Made by a program: the position numbers and the translations under genes. From Rhodospirillaceae bacterium (GTDB taxonomy: Bacteria > Pseudomonadota > Alphaproteobacteria > Thalassobaculales > Thalassobaculaceae), in the NCBI GenBank assembly GCA_018401495.1, contig JAGYJX010000011.1, positions 226,421-290,420 of the forward strand: DNA of 64,000 nt. The letters run 5' to 3'. Below, in pieces: positions 1-7,438 of the stretch. The notes under the pieces were generated by a model. That model ran no database searches. It was not told the DNA's origin and saw only the letters and a list, made by a program, of their open reading frames with translations. Numbering within the stretch: the stretch's first letter is position 1; every line of letters starts with the position of its first letter.

Positions 1-500
1 CATCCGCCCTTGGATCCCGCGATCATGCGCCTGGACGTCGCCGGCTGTATCGCCCACAGCATCCGCGAGCAGGCGAGCGAGACCGTGACGCCGGAGCTGG
101 GCCGCCAGACCGAGCAGGAGGTGCGCCGCGCGTTCGCGCGCGAGGTGGACGCCGAGCGTTTCACCACCCTCGACCGGATGCTGATCCGCCAGCAGCACGA
201 GCGGGCCGAGTTTGCCGATCTCCGCCCCGAACCGATGGCGCGCGAGGAGATGCGCCGCGCAGGCGCTGATTATCGAGCGTGGCCGCAAGCAGGAGCACAT
301 GGGGCTGACGACCGAGCAGACGCCGGGCCTCTGGACCATCCGGTCCGACGCCGAGGCGCCGCTCCGCGCGCTGGGCGAGCGCGGCGACATAATCAAGACC
401 TTGCACCGGGCGCTGGCGCGCAAGGGCTGAGCGAGCAGCGTGCGGCCGACAATCACCGCCTGCATGGCATCCCCCGCCCCGAGGGCGGCGTCGACTTGAC
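1..500 (+). pseudogene. Relaxase C-terminal remnant (DUF3363, VirD2-like)
   Basis: Remnant of a plasmid mobilisation relaxase, a family that nicks oriT and pilots the transferred strand. The first reading frame, open at the window edge, gives VTPELGRQTEQEVRRAF. A second frame then carries ALIIERGRKQEHMGL and LRALGERGDIIKTLHRAL, which I recognise from the DUF3363 region of such relaxases. After about position 427 the similarity returns to the first frame (GLSEQRAADN). Two frameshifts therefore split the piece, and it fades out before the HigBA promoter. The catalytic N-terminal part lies outside the window, so I cannot say whether an intact copy exists. Confidence 0.6.
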
Positions 501-541
501 CTTCGGGCGCAGCCGGGGGCTAGGCATCTGGCAAACAACAC

Positions 542-570
542 TTGCGCCCAATATGGGCGCATGCTATAAG
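542..570 (+). promoter_or_regulatory. higBA promoter with embedded operator palindrome
   Basis: TTGCGC (542-547) and TATAAG (565-570) are separated by exactly 17 nt. Inside the spacer lies a perfect inverted repeat, TGCGCCCA / TGGGCGCA, with a 3-nt centre (543-561). HigA-type antitoxins repress their own promoter, so this is the expected operator. The -10 box overlaps the ribosome binding site AAGGAG (568-573), so the transcript would have almost no leader. Confidence 0.6.
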
Positions 571-577
571 GAGCTCT

Positions 578-901
578 ATGCGGATCATCGCCCGGAGCAG
601 CTTGCGCGACTTCGTTGCAAGCAAGGACGGCCACAAGGATCAACCGGCCCTTACGGCGGCGCTGAACGCGTGGTTCGCGGAAGTGAGCAAGGCGAGCTGG
701 GCCAGCACCGCCGATGTGAAGCGGCTCTATGCAACCGCGAGCATCGTCAGCGCAGACCGGATCGTCTTCAACATCAAGGGCAACGACTACCGGCTGGTCG
801 TTGCGGTCGATTTCGAGAAAGCGATCGTCTGGATCAAGTGGATCGGCACGCACAAGGACTATGACCGGATCGACGTGAAGGAGGTTGAGCATGGCGGCTG
901 A
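578..901 (+). CDS. higB: HigB-type toxin (RelE/ParE-like mRNA interferase)
   Basis: A 107-residue protein of the HigB toxin family, ribosome-associated mRNA endonucleases that stop growth when the antitoxin is lost. Family traits visible are the start MRIIARSSLRDF, an Ala/Trp-rich helix (NAWFAEV), NKGN-type strand residues (FNIKGNDYRLVV) and the closing pattern WIGTHKDYDRIDV. The ATG at 578 is chosen because AAGGAG sits 4 nt upstream; an upstream TTG at 542 would place the promoter inside the gene. The stop overlaps the higA start by 11 nt, the usual toxin-first order of HigBA. It probably stabilises the replicon. Confidence 0.88.
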   Translation: MRIIARSSLRDFVASKDGHKDQPALTAALNAWFAEVSKASWASTADVKRLYATASIVSADRIVFNIKGNDYRLVVAVDFEKAIVWIKWIGTHKDYDRIDVKEVEHGG

Positions 902-1265
902 ACTGAAGCCCATCCGCAGCGAAGCGGACCACGAGGCGGCGATGGAAGAGGTCACCCGGCTCTGGGGGGCGAAGAGCGGCACGCCAGACGGCGACCGGCT
1001 CGATGTGCTGGCGACGCTGATCGACGCCTACGAAGCCAAGCATCATGCGCTCGACGCGCCCGATCCGGTCGAGGCGATCAAGTTCCGCATGGAGCAGCAG
1101 GGCCTGACGCGCCGCGATCTGGAGGGCATCATCGGCACGCGCACCCGCATCGCCGAGGTCTTGAACCGCAAGCGCGGGCTGTCGATCGACATGATCCGAC
1201 GCTTGCATGAGCGGCTCGGCATCCCCGCCGAGGTGCTGATCCGGCCGTCGCGGAAGGCGGCGTGA
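891..1265 (+). CDS. higA: HigA-type antitoxin with HTH domain
   Basis: A 124-residue antitoxin expected to neutralise HigB and repress the shared promoter. The C-terminal half is an XRE/HigA helix-turn-helix (FRMEQQGLTRRDLEGIIGT followed by RIAEVLNRKRGLSIDMIRRL); the N-terminal half (YEAKHHALDAPDP) resembles the toxin-binding part of HigA proteins. The ATG at 891 has AAGGAGG 6 nt upstream. The start lies inside the end of higB, indicating translational coupling. The gene looks complete. Confidence 0.88.
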   Translation: MAAELKPIRSEADHEAAMEEVTRLWGAKSGTPDGDRLDVLATLIDAYEAKHHALDAPDPVEAIKFRMEQQGLTRRDLEGIIGTRTRIAEVLNRKRGLSIDMIRRLHERLGIPAEVLIRPSRKAA

Positions 1266-1605
1266 CCGAGGCGGCGAACTCTGGCGCGCTCCGGGCGGCG
1301 CATGGGCCGTTCTCATTCACGGTTGCTGCGTCGATGCCGGCGCGATGCCCGCACTCAACTTCACAGCAACGACTTGGTCGAGCGGCGCCCGGCCATGTGC
1401 GGCGCACCGCTCGACCTCTACGATTGCGTGCCCAAGCAGCGGAGCGCGGCGCCAGACCCGCGCGCTGATCCCGATCGCCGTCAGGGCCGCTTCCCTAGCC
1501 AAGGATTTGCGCCATGACCGGTACGGCCTCCTGCCTTGCGGAGGCCGCTGCGCCGATGCAAAAGCCGCCGAAACAGCGGCCGTGGCGGTCATCCAGATGG
1601 AGGTA
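1266..1605. other. No gene recognised between HigA and the HTH antitoxin
   Basis: About 340 nt with only poor open frames on both strands (Arg/Ala-rich, no family resemblance). I see no convincing promoter or RNA gene. It may be decayed DNA of the neighbouring resolvase/antitoxin region. Confidence 0.5.
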
Positions 1606-1851
1606 TCACGGCAGCAGGGCGCGCTTCACCGCATCTGGCTCCTTCTGGATCAGTCGCAACAGGGTCGCCGCCGGCCCACTGACACGGCGCTGTCCCTCTT
1701 CCCACTTCCGGTAGCCGGACAGGCTCATGCCCATCAGCGGGGCCATTTGGGCCTGCGTCAGCTTCGCCTGTTTGCGCACTTCCCGCGGCGCAATAGGAGC
1801 GTGCATGACAGCAGGGCCATCGCCCTTTGCATGGGCAACGGACTCGGTCAT
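1606..1851 (-). CDS. HTH antitoxin-like regulator (NadS/HigA2 type), orphan
   Basis: An 81-residue XRE-type DNA-binding protein: VRKQAKLTQAQMAPLMGMSL is the helix-turn-helix, followed by GYRKWEEGQRRVSGPAATLL, the typical end of NadS/HigA2 antitoxins. No toxin partner is adjacent, so it is an orphan or a stray regulator. The ATG at 1851 is a conservative start. In-frame codons upstream read LSTFGDDLIQA, which matches the usual N-terminus of this family and would begin at CTG 1884, overlapping the stop of the resolvase remnant; the true start may be that non-ATG codon. It could also regulate the recombinase gene it follows. Confidence 0.65.
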   Translation of the reverse strand: MTESVAHAKGDGPAVMHAPIAPREVRKQAKLTQAQMAPLMGMSLSGYRKWEEGQRRVSGPAATLLRLIQKEPDAVKRALLP

Positions 1852-1880
1852 CGCCTGGATCAGATCGTCCCCAAAGGTGC

Positions 1881-2184
1881 TCAGCTCTTCTCCTTCCGGG
1901 TTGCCTTGAGTACCGCCGCCAGCGCGGAGAGGCTACGGTGCCGCTTGACGATGTCAGTGACGGTATTCTTGCTGAGCCCCAGTTCCCGACCGATCGAGCG
2001 TTAGCTCGGCCTTTCGACGAACATGGCGAGGACCCGGGGGTGCCATGCGGTCGGACGTCGGCCGCCGGCCCTTTTGCCGGCCGGGAAACGTGCCGCGCGC
2101 CTTGGCGGCCGAGAGGTCCGATTTCACCCGCTCGTTGATCAGGTCCTGCTCGAACTCGGCGATCCCGGAACGTAAGGTCGCCAT
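1881..2184 (-). pseudogene. Serine recombinase (resolvase) C-terminal remnant
   Basis: Residues IAEFEQDLINERVKSDLSAA and ARGTFPGRQKGRRPTSDRM are the typical middle of Tn3-type resolvases and small serine invertases. A frameshift near 2035 moves the reading to RVLAMFVERPS, an in-frame stop follows, and then the DNA-binding tail RSIGRELGLSKNTVTDIVKR. The catalytic N-terminal domain with the active-site serine is missing. So this is a truncated and decayed resolvase, probably a relic of a transposon or of a plasmid multimer resolution system. Confidence 0.7.
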
Positions 2185-2196
2185 CGAGGGGGTACC

Positions 2197-2613
2197 TCAA
2201 GATGCGGCAAACGGATCGACGATCGACACGCCGGTCCGAGCAACATCACTGACGTTGCGGGTAACAAGTGTCAGGCCGTGGACCTTGGTGGTCGCGGCCA
2301 AAAGCCCGTCGATGAACGGCAGCGGGTCGGGAACGTTCATTGTGGCCCACAGTTCGGCGATCGGTTCGTCAATCGACAGGACGCGGTCGCCTAGCCGCGT
2401 TCGCATCCGCGCGAACCAGCGGTCGAGTGCTTCAGCCTGCTTCGAATCGCTCCGCCGCTTCAACTCGATGCCGCGACGGATTTCGGCGAGAACCACCACG
2501 CTCGTCCCCATCTCCTTCACGGGGGTGCGTGCAACCCAGCGTGCCACATTCGGATGAGCGCGGTCGCGCTTGCGGATCTCGGAGATGATGTTGGTGTCGA
2601 GCAGGAACCTCAC
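2197..2613 (-). CDS. vapC: PIN-domain toxin, VapC/FitB-like
   Basis: A 138-residue PIN-domain ribonuclease. Acidic active-site residues are in the expected places: the first Asp in MRFLLDTNIISEIRK, the Glu in VVLAEIRRGIE, and the Asp in PFIDGLLAATT, followed by the last strand TLVTRNVSDVARTGVSIVDPF. Length fits the FitB/VapC family. Its ATG overlaps the stop of the upstream antitoxin gene by 4 nt (ATGA), so the pair forms one operon with the antitoxin first. Probable role: plasmid maintenance by cleavage of RNA when the labile antitoxin is lost. Confidence 0.88.
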   Translation of the reverse strand: MRFLLDTNIISEIRKRDRAHPNVARWVARTPVKEMGTSVVVLAEIRRGIELKRRSDSKQAEALDRWFARMRTRLGDRVLSIDEPIAELWATMNVPDPLPFIDGLLAATTKVHGLTLVTRNVSDVARTGVSIVDPFAAS

Positions 2614-2912
2614 AGATCGATCTCACGCCACGTGCGTGAGCGTGCCTGATCGAACACACCGGCAAAGGCTTCATCGGGGAGGTCAGAGCCGAACACATCG
2701 AACGCGGTCTTGATGTCCGAATCGGTGAGCATCCTTTCCAGCGTCGAACGCAGGGCGTTCGCCTTCGCGGGCTCGCTTCGCAGGGTCTCGGCCACGGCGC
2801 GGATTAGTCCCGCATCGCCCCTCGCCGTCTGCACTTCGACCCGCACGAGCCCGCGTGCCGCCGCGCGGCGGCGGTGCGTACTGGTCGCCCGCACCTGGGA
2901 TTTGCTGGCCAT
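2610..2912 (-). CDS. Antitoxin of the PIN toxin
   Basis: A 100-residue protein placed directly before the PIN toxin. The N-terminus is basic (SKSQVRATSTHRRRAAARGL) and followed by VRVEVQ, which looks like a ribbon-helix-helix strand; helices AGLIRAVAETLRSE and ANALRSTLERML follow, and the acidic tail probably binds the toxin. The ATG at 2912 is preferred over one at 2969 because the longer form would run through the operator palindrome. Antitoxin identity rests mainly on position, size and the neighbouring operator; the exact family was not recognised. Confidence 0.75.
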   Translation of the reverse strand: MASKSQVRATSTHRRRAAARGLVRVEVQTARGDAGLIRAVAETLRSEPAKANALRSTLERMLTDSDIKTAFDVFGSDLPDEAFAGVFDQARSRTWREIDL

Positions 2913-2935
2913 GGTTCGGTCTCCGATCTCGAATG

Positions 2936-2979
2936 TCCGGTTATATAACCGGAACACGCTCGGGTCCAATGGCCATTGG
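2936..2979 (-). promoter_or_regulatory. Promoter/operators of the PIN toxin module
   Basis: Two perfect palindromes: TCCGGTTATATAACCGGA (2936-2953) and CCAATGGCCATTGG (2966-2979). On the minus strand TTGGAC (2964-2969) and TATATA lie 16 nt apart, so one palindrome covers the -10 box and the other touches the -35 box. This is the expected layout for autorepression by an antitoxin. Confidence 0.65.
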
Positions 2980-3002
2980 GCATAGCCACAGTGAGGCGCT
3001 CC

Positions 3003-4079
3003 TTACAGCCCCGCCGACTTGGTGAGGTTCACCCGGAACCGGTCCCGCTCGCGCTGGTACCGCCGGGTCATCGTGACGGTCGCGTGGCCGAGGTGGCGCT
3101 GCACGTATCGCTCGTCGGCCGCGGCCGCCGTCGCGAGCCCGGCGCGGAGCGAGTGCCCGGCGAACGCCTCCCGACGGGCACCTTCCGCCAGGTCACCGCG
3201 GATGCCGGCGGCAATCGCCGTGCGCTTGACCAGCCGCGCCACGTGCTGGTCGGCCAGGCGCCCGGTCAGCACCCGCTTGCCGTTGGTGCTGAGCCGCCGG
3301 AACACCGGCCCGTGCACGATCCGGGCGATCGCAAGCCACTCCTGGAGCGCCGCGACCGGACAGGTCCGCGAGCTGGTGCCGCGACCGATCTCGACCTCGC
3401 GCCAGCGGTTGCCCTTGCCCTTGACGCGCAGGACCATGCCGCCCTCGAGGAACTCCGGCCAGCCGAGGCCCTCCTCGGTCTCTCCTTCCCCATGGTCGAG
3501 GCCGACGATCTCGCTGCGGCGCAGGCCACCGGCGAAGCCGACCAGCAGGATGGCGCGGTCGCGCACGCCGGCCAGGCCGGTGTCGAGGGTGCCGATCATG
3601 GCGACAATGTCGCTGGCCAGCACCGCGGCCTTCTGCTTCGGGGGCTGGAGGTGCTTGTTGCGGATCCCGGCCAGGACCTCCTTGATGTGGCGGTCCTGGC
3701 GGTCGAGCGCATGACCCCGCTGCCGGAAGCCCCAGGCGAGACCGCTGAGCCGCCGCTCGATGCTGCGGACGTTCAAGGGCCGCCGCCGGTCGCCCCCACC
3801 GGTCACCAATTCGGTGATGTAGAGCCCGATCGCCTGCGGGCTCGGTGGCACCGCGGGCAAGCCGCGCCGGCCGCTCCAGGCGACATAGTCCTTCCAGTCC
3901 GAGAGGTAGGCGGTGCGGGTGCCCTCAGCGCTGGCGCCGCGGGCGTAGTCGCGCGCCTTCTCGACCAAGCCGGCAAGTTCGTCGGCCGGGGCCGGCGGTT
4001 CGTAGGCCGGCGCTCGCTCCGGCAGCAGTTCGCCGGCGGTCTGACTGTCCTCGGCAACTGATTTCGCAGTCACATCCAC
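3003..4079 (-). CDS. Tyrosine recombinase / integrase
   Basis: A 358-residue site-specific recombinase of the phage-integrase fold. The N-terminal core-binding (SAM-like) domain spans about residues 38-140 (EGTRTAYLSDWKDYVAWS). The catalytic domain shows the first Arg in GGLRRSEIVGL, the HxxR box in AGHSLRAGLATAAA, the His in HLGHATVTMTRRYQR and the nucleophile Tyr in the same segment. It could integrate or excise the element or resolve multimers. The ATG at 4079 is divergent to the DUF1403 gene. A long palindrome shaped like a recombinase core site lies 156 nt upstream. Similar integrases often sit next to DUF1403 genes on alphaproteobacterial plasmids. Confidence 0.9.
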   Translation of the reverse strand: MDVTAKSVAEDSQTAGELLPERAPAYEPPAPADELAGLVEKARDYARGASAEGTRTAYLSDWKDYVAWSGRRGLPAVPPSPQAIGLYITELVTGGGDRRRPLNVRSIERRLSGLAWGFRQRGHALDRQDRHIKEVLAGIRNKHLQPPKQKAAVLASDIVAMIGTLDTGLAGVRDRAILLVGFAGGLRRSEIVGLDHGEGETEEGLGWPEFLEGGMVLRVKGKGNRWREVEIGRGTSSRTCPVAALQEWLAIARIVHGPVFRRLSTNGKRVLTGRLADQHVARLVKRTAIAAGIRGDLAEGARREAFAGHSLRAGLATAAAADERYVQRHLGHATVTMTRRYQRERDRFRVNLTKSAGL

Positions 4080-4234
4080 ACCCTCCCGCCGTCACGCGCA
4101 AGCGCCAGAACGTCGGCTTTCCGCCGATCCGGCGGCACCCGGGCGACCGCCCTGCCCGCCCGGGCATCGCAACCCGCTCGCCGATGCGGACGCTTGAACG
4201 CGGCGTGCATCAACGATCCGTCTATAGAATCAGA

Positions 4235-4267
4235 TTACTCACGATAAGGGAAGCTTATCGGGAGTAA
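4235..4267. promoter_or_regulatory. 33-bp palindrome: candidate recombinase core site or operator
   Basis: Thirteen-base arms TTACTCACGATAA and TTATCGGGAGTAA are inverted repeats with one mismatch and a 7-nt centre (GGGAAGC). Arm and spacer sizes are those of lox/dif-type sites bound by tyrosine recombinases. It sits in an AT-richer gap between the integrase and the divergent DUF1403 gene, so an operator is the alternative. Confidence 0.45.
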
Positions 4268-4341
4268 CTATAAACAGACAGCCTCGGCGCTTTAAGGCAT
4301 CATTCATGACACAAAGCGCCGCGCCGTGCTAGCATCGCCCC

Positions 4342-5268
4342 ATGCCGCACGGTGTTTCCTCAGTCCCCTCAACCGCTTGCCCGCTGCCACCGGCGTGGGC
4401 CCACGGCACGGCCGAGGCCGGCCTCGCCGACGCCGCCCTGCGCGCCGGTGCCGCACTCGCCCTGGTCGACCGGCAGGTCCGGCTCGACACACCCTGGCGC
4501 GGCGCCTGGCTCGACCGCCTGGCGCTGGAGGCCGCCGCCGCCTCGCTGCGCCTGGTCCGGCGCCCGGAGGACGGCGCCGGGATCCGCGACGCCCACCACC
4601 TTCGGCGGCCCGGCGACGACCCCGGCCCGGCCGGCCGGGTCTACGCGCTCTGGCGCCGGCTCGCCGCGCACCCGCCGTTGCTCGACGCCGACGACGTGGC
4701 GCGCGCCGCCGCCCGGTGCGGCATCGCCTGGAGCGACGACCTCGAGGCGATCCGGGCCGCGGCCGTCGGGGCGGCGATCGGCGCGGCGACCCGACGCCAC
4801 CCCCTGACCGCCGCGCTGGCGTTGCTGACGGCGCACCGGGTCGAGCGCCTCGACGCCTTGCCGGTCCAACTGTGGCTGGCCGACACCCTGCTGGCCCGCC
4901 GCGCCGGCTGGCCGGTCGGCGTCCGCGTTGCTGGCCGGCGCCGCCGGCCCCTGACGCGGGGCGACGCGACCGCCGACGACCGCCGCCGCGCCCTCGCCGC
5001 CTACGCCCGCGCGGCGCTGGCCGCCCTCGACACCTCCCGGGCGATCGCCGAGCGGGCCGCGCTCCTGCAGGGCGTGGCGGGCCGGTTGCGCGCCAAGGCG
5101 GCACCGGCGGTAGTCGCCGCCCTGCTCGACCAGGACGCCGTCGGGCCAGGCCTGCGGGTTCGCGGGCTGAGCGACCGCGGCCTGCGCCGGCTGTTCGACC
5201 GGCTGACCGCCCTCGGCGCCGTGCGCGAGCTGACCGGGCGCGCCGCGTTCCGGCTGTACGGGCTCTGA
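4342..5268 (+). CDS. DUF1403 family protein
   Basis: A 308-residue Ala/Arg/Leu-rich protein of unknown function in the DUF1403 family. Recognised by the order LDTPWRGAWLDRLALEAAAA, HLRRPGDDPGPAGRVY, LPVQLWLADTLLARRAGWP and the closing winged-helix-like end LSDRGLRRLFDRLTALGAVR. The family is common on alphaproteobacterial plasmids beside a tyrosine recombinase and an ScpB-like gene, exactly the arrangement here, which suggests a shared role in replicon segregation or resolution (inference). The start at 4342 follows the promoter-like gap; the stop is 2 nt from the next ATG. Confidence 0.8.
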   Translation: MPHGVSSVPSTACPLPPAWAHGTAEAGLADAALRAGAALALVDRQVRLDTPWRGAWLDRLALEAAAASLRLVRRPEDGAGIRDAHHLRRPGDDPGPAGRVYALWRRLAAHPPLLDADDVARAAARCGIAWSDDLEAIRAAAVGAAIGAATRRHPLTAALALLTAHRVERLDALPVQLWLADTLLARRAGWPVGVRVAGRRRRPLTRGDATADDRRRALAAYARAALAALDTSRAIAERAALLQGVAGRLRAKAAPAVVAALLDQDAVGPGLRVRGLSDRGLRRLFDRLTALGAVRELTGRAAFRLYGL

Positions 5269-5270
5269 GC

Positions 5271-6008
5271 ATGGCCCGCCCCCCTGCCCCCGCCCCCTTG
5301 ACCCGACCTCTGCGCCTCCCCCTGGCCGGTTTGACACCGAGCTCGCCGATCTCGAGCCGGAGGCGCGCTGGCGGGAGTGGCTGGCCCGGGTCGAGGCGGT
5401 GATCTTCGCGTCCGATCAGCCGGTGCCGCGCGACGTCCTCGGCCGCGTCGTGGGAGCGCGGTGCAACCTCGACCTGCTGCTCGCCGAGCTCGAGGCCGAC
5501 CTCGCCGCCCGACCGTATCAGCTGGTGCGCGTCGCCGGAGGCTATGCGCTGCGCACGCGGCCTGAGCACCGCGACGCGATCCGCACGGCGTTCCCGGACC
5601 TGGAAGCGCCGCCCCTCACCAAGCTCGAAGCGACGGTGCTGATGACCATCGGCTACTACCAGCCGGTCACCCGCGACCAGGTCGGCTGGATCCTCGGCCA
5701 CCGCGTCGAGGGCCGGCAGATCGACCGCGACCTGATCGGCCGTCTGCGGCGCCTCGGTCTGATCGCCAACGGGCCACGCAGCCCGGAGCCCGGAGCGCCG
5801 ATCCTCTACGTCACCACGCCGGCGTTCCTCAAGCGCGTTCGGGCTGGACTCTCTCGACCAGCTGCCCGAGCGCGAGACGCTCGAGGCAGCCGGGCTGCTC
5901 GACAAAGCCCGGCTTCTGGCCCAGCGCCGGGCGCTGGCGCTGGAATCGGGGTCAACGCTGCCCGCGGTTCACGACGAGGATGAGACGGTCGAGCCGCTCG
6001 AGGGCTGA
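5271..6008 (+). pseudogene. scpB: ScpB-like chromosome segregation protein, frameshifted
   Basis: Homologue of ScpB, the winged-helix kleisin partner that works with SMC-ScpA in chromosome segregation. A likely start is ATG 5271 (2 nt after the DUF1403 stop). A first shift within the C-rich stretch before about 5335 leads to FDTELADLEPEARWREWLAR. The core frame (from about 5335) reads VIFASDQPVPRDVLGRVVG and VARDQ-type helices to PILYVTTPAFLK. A second shift near 5837 leads to GLDSLDQLPERETLEAAGL and the stop at 6006. Without both corrections no full protein is made, so it is either decayed or mis-assembled. Its last 40 nt are part of a repeat found again at 7321. Confidence 0.75.
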
Positions 6009-6037
6009 CGGATCGACTGGTTGGCATCGAATGGTTG
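5969..6037 (+). repeat. Direct repeat copy 1 (end of scpB)
   Basis: These 69 nt recur at 7321-7389 with three mismatches. The copy contains the last codons of the ScpB-like gene and about 29 nt downstream. The segment between the copies holds an IS630 remnant and a Phd/PIN module. Confidence 0.85.
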
Positions 6038-6400
6038 GCATCAAGCAGCGTGAGGTCTGCGGGGAACGTCGAGCTTGCTGGTGGTGTGCCATCCGGCCTG
6101 GTCGAGGAGGACGACGCCATGGGCCCCTGGCGCGACCTGGCAGGCGATTTCCTCGAGGTGCCACTGCATGGCCCTGGTGTCGCAGCGAGGCAGCACCAGG
6201 GCGGCGCCGGCGCCGCGTGCCGGGCAGATGGCGCCGAAGATGTAGACCGACTGGGTGCGCTGGTCGTGCGGCGCGCTGGGCCGGGTGACGCGGTGAGCCC
6301 AGCGCCGGGTGATCTTGTTCTTCTGGCCGACCAGGTCGTGCTGGGCCTACGCACGCAAGGAGAGCGGGCCGTGCGCTGGCAGGTCGTCAGATAGGGGTCT
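6038..6400 (-). pseudogene. IS630-family transposase remnant
   Basis: On the minus strand one frame reads QKNKITRRWAHRVTRPSAP, TQSVYIFGAICPARGAG, DTRAMQWHLEEIACQVAPGA and VVLLDQAGWHTTSKL, the C-terminal DDE part of IS630 transposases (the Asp in LLDQAGWH is a catalytic residue). One extra C near 6068 shifts the frame before ADLTLLD. The match ends abruptly at the direct repeat, so the final Glu motif is lost. The N-terminal half is also missing: a stop lies near 6350. Inactive relic. Confidence 0.75.
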
Positions 6401-6414
6401 CCGGACCGACGAGG

Positions 6415-6933
6415 TCAGGGCGGTGGCGGAACGCCGTCGTCCTCGCCGGCAATCACCCATTCGTCCCGTCCCGGGTTGTACAGCCCGGGCAATGGGAAGT
6501 GCTGGTGGATCTCCAGATAGTCGAGCGTGTTGAACGTCACAACCACGCCATCGTGGACGATTGCGGTGGACGCCACGCTGAGGTCGACACCGAATTTCAA
6601 CTTCGTCGATCTCGGGTCCGGCCAAAGGAAGTTTCGAAGAGCAGGTGTAGAGAACATTCTGGCCTGGAGACGGGCCACTTCTACACCGGGGCTAATAATG
6701 CATTCGCCGCGAGCTTGAAGCAGTTCATCAAGCCACACCTCAATCTCATCTGCCTTGTCAATCTTTCCGTTGACTCGCAGGCCTTCGATACCGTTCTGAA
6801 TTTCGAAGATCACAGACAGCGGAATCCCAATCTGTTCCTCTGGTGTTTGGCTTAGCCAGTTCAACAGCTGTGGGATCGGGTGCTGCTTGCGTAAATTGCT
6901 GACGACATCGGTGTCGAGGACGAAGAACATCAT
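6415..6933 (-). CDS. PIN-domain toxin (VapC-like)
   Basis: A 172-residue PIN-domain nuclease, longer than a standard VapC. It starts MMFFVLDTDVVSNLRK with the first catalytic Asp; Glu lies in VIFEIQNGIEGL; the later acidic pocket is in GVDLSVASTAIVHDGVVVTFNT. The C-terminal tail (NPGRDEWVIAGEDDG) is an extension. Its first ATG overlaps the antitoxin stop (ATGA), so the two are co-translated. The GC content is visibly lower than in the neighbouring genes, which suggests separate acquisition of the module together with the flanking repeat. Confidence 0.82.
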   Translation of the reverse strand: MMFFVLDTDVVSNLRKQHPIPQLLNWLSQTPEEQIGIPLSVIFEIQNGIEGLRVNGKIDKADEIEVWLDELLQARGECIISPGVEVARLQARMFSTPALRNFLWPDPRSTKLKFGVDLSVASTAIVHDGVVVTFNTLDYLEIHQHFPLPGLYNPGRDEWVIAGEDDGVPPPP

Positions 6934-7211
6934 TCGTCCTCGACGTTCAGTCGCCCAAGCAAACCTACACCATCGGTTCGATTTCCAGCGATGATCTGCT
7001 CGAGATCATCGTCGTCATCAGCACAAGGTCCGCCACGAAGGAGAAACTCCTTGAAGGTCGGTCGAAGCGCATCGTAATCTTTACGAGACACGACGACGAC
7101 TTCATCTCCGCTACGATGTCTGACCACCTGCGGAGTTCCCGATAAGGCGAGCTTCATCACCTCAGGGAAGTTGTTGCGCGCTTCAGATGACTGCCAAGTT
7201 CGACTGGCCAT
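6930..7211 (-). CDS. Phd/YefM-type antitoxin
   Basis: A 93-residue antitoxin of the Phd/YefM fold: ASRTWQSSEARNNFPEVMKL and GTPQVVRHRSGDEVVVVSRKDYDAL are the characteristic N-terminal DNA-binding part. The acidic tail (CADDDDDLEQIIAG) probably folds on the PIN toxin. The ATG at 7211 is followed directly by the family-typical start. It is co-transcribed with the PIN gene, and an inverted repeat 57-77 nt upstream is the likely operator. Confidence 0.88.
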   Translation of the reverse strand: MASRTWQSSEARNNFPEVMKLALSGTPQVVRHRSGDEVVVVSRKDYDALRPTFKEFLLRGGPCADDDDDLEQIIAGNRTDGVGLLGRLNVEDE

Positions 7212-7267
7212 GTCACACCTCCAAGTTGGCTACAGAGTGTCAATTTCGCGCGGTCGCGTCAACTCAA

Positions 7268-7288
7268 TTGTACGCTTTAATCGTACAA
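7268..7288 (-). promoter_or_regulatory. Candidate operator of the Phd/PIN module
   Basis: Perfect inverted repeat TTGTACG / CGTACAA with a 7-nt AT-rich centre, 57 nt upstream of the antitoxin ATG in an AT-rich stretch. Phd-family antitoxins bind such palindromes to repress their own operon. Confidence 0.55.
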
Positions 7289-7320
7289 CTTAAGCTGCCG
7301 GACGGCGATGACACAGCGAC

Positions 7321-7389
7321 TCACGACGAGGACGAGGCGGTCGAGCCGCTCGAGGGCTGACGGATCGACTGATTGGCATCGAATGGTTG
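7321..7389 (+). repeat. Direct repeat copy 2 (scpB end duplicated)
   Basis: Second copy of the 69-nt segment at 5969-6037 (66 of 69 positions identical). It bounds the far side of the IS630/toxin-antitoxin insert and ends 50 nt before the stop of the Fic gene. Confidence 0.85.
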
Positions 7390-7438
7390 CCCTGGGCGGT
7401 CATCGCGGCGGGTCTGCCGGTTGACGCCGAAGGCGCCT

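Noticed and set aside
1881..2184. Active resolvase gene
   Set aside because: The catalytic domain is absent, and a frameshift plus stop lie in the rest.
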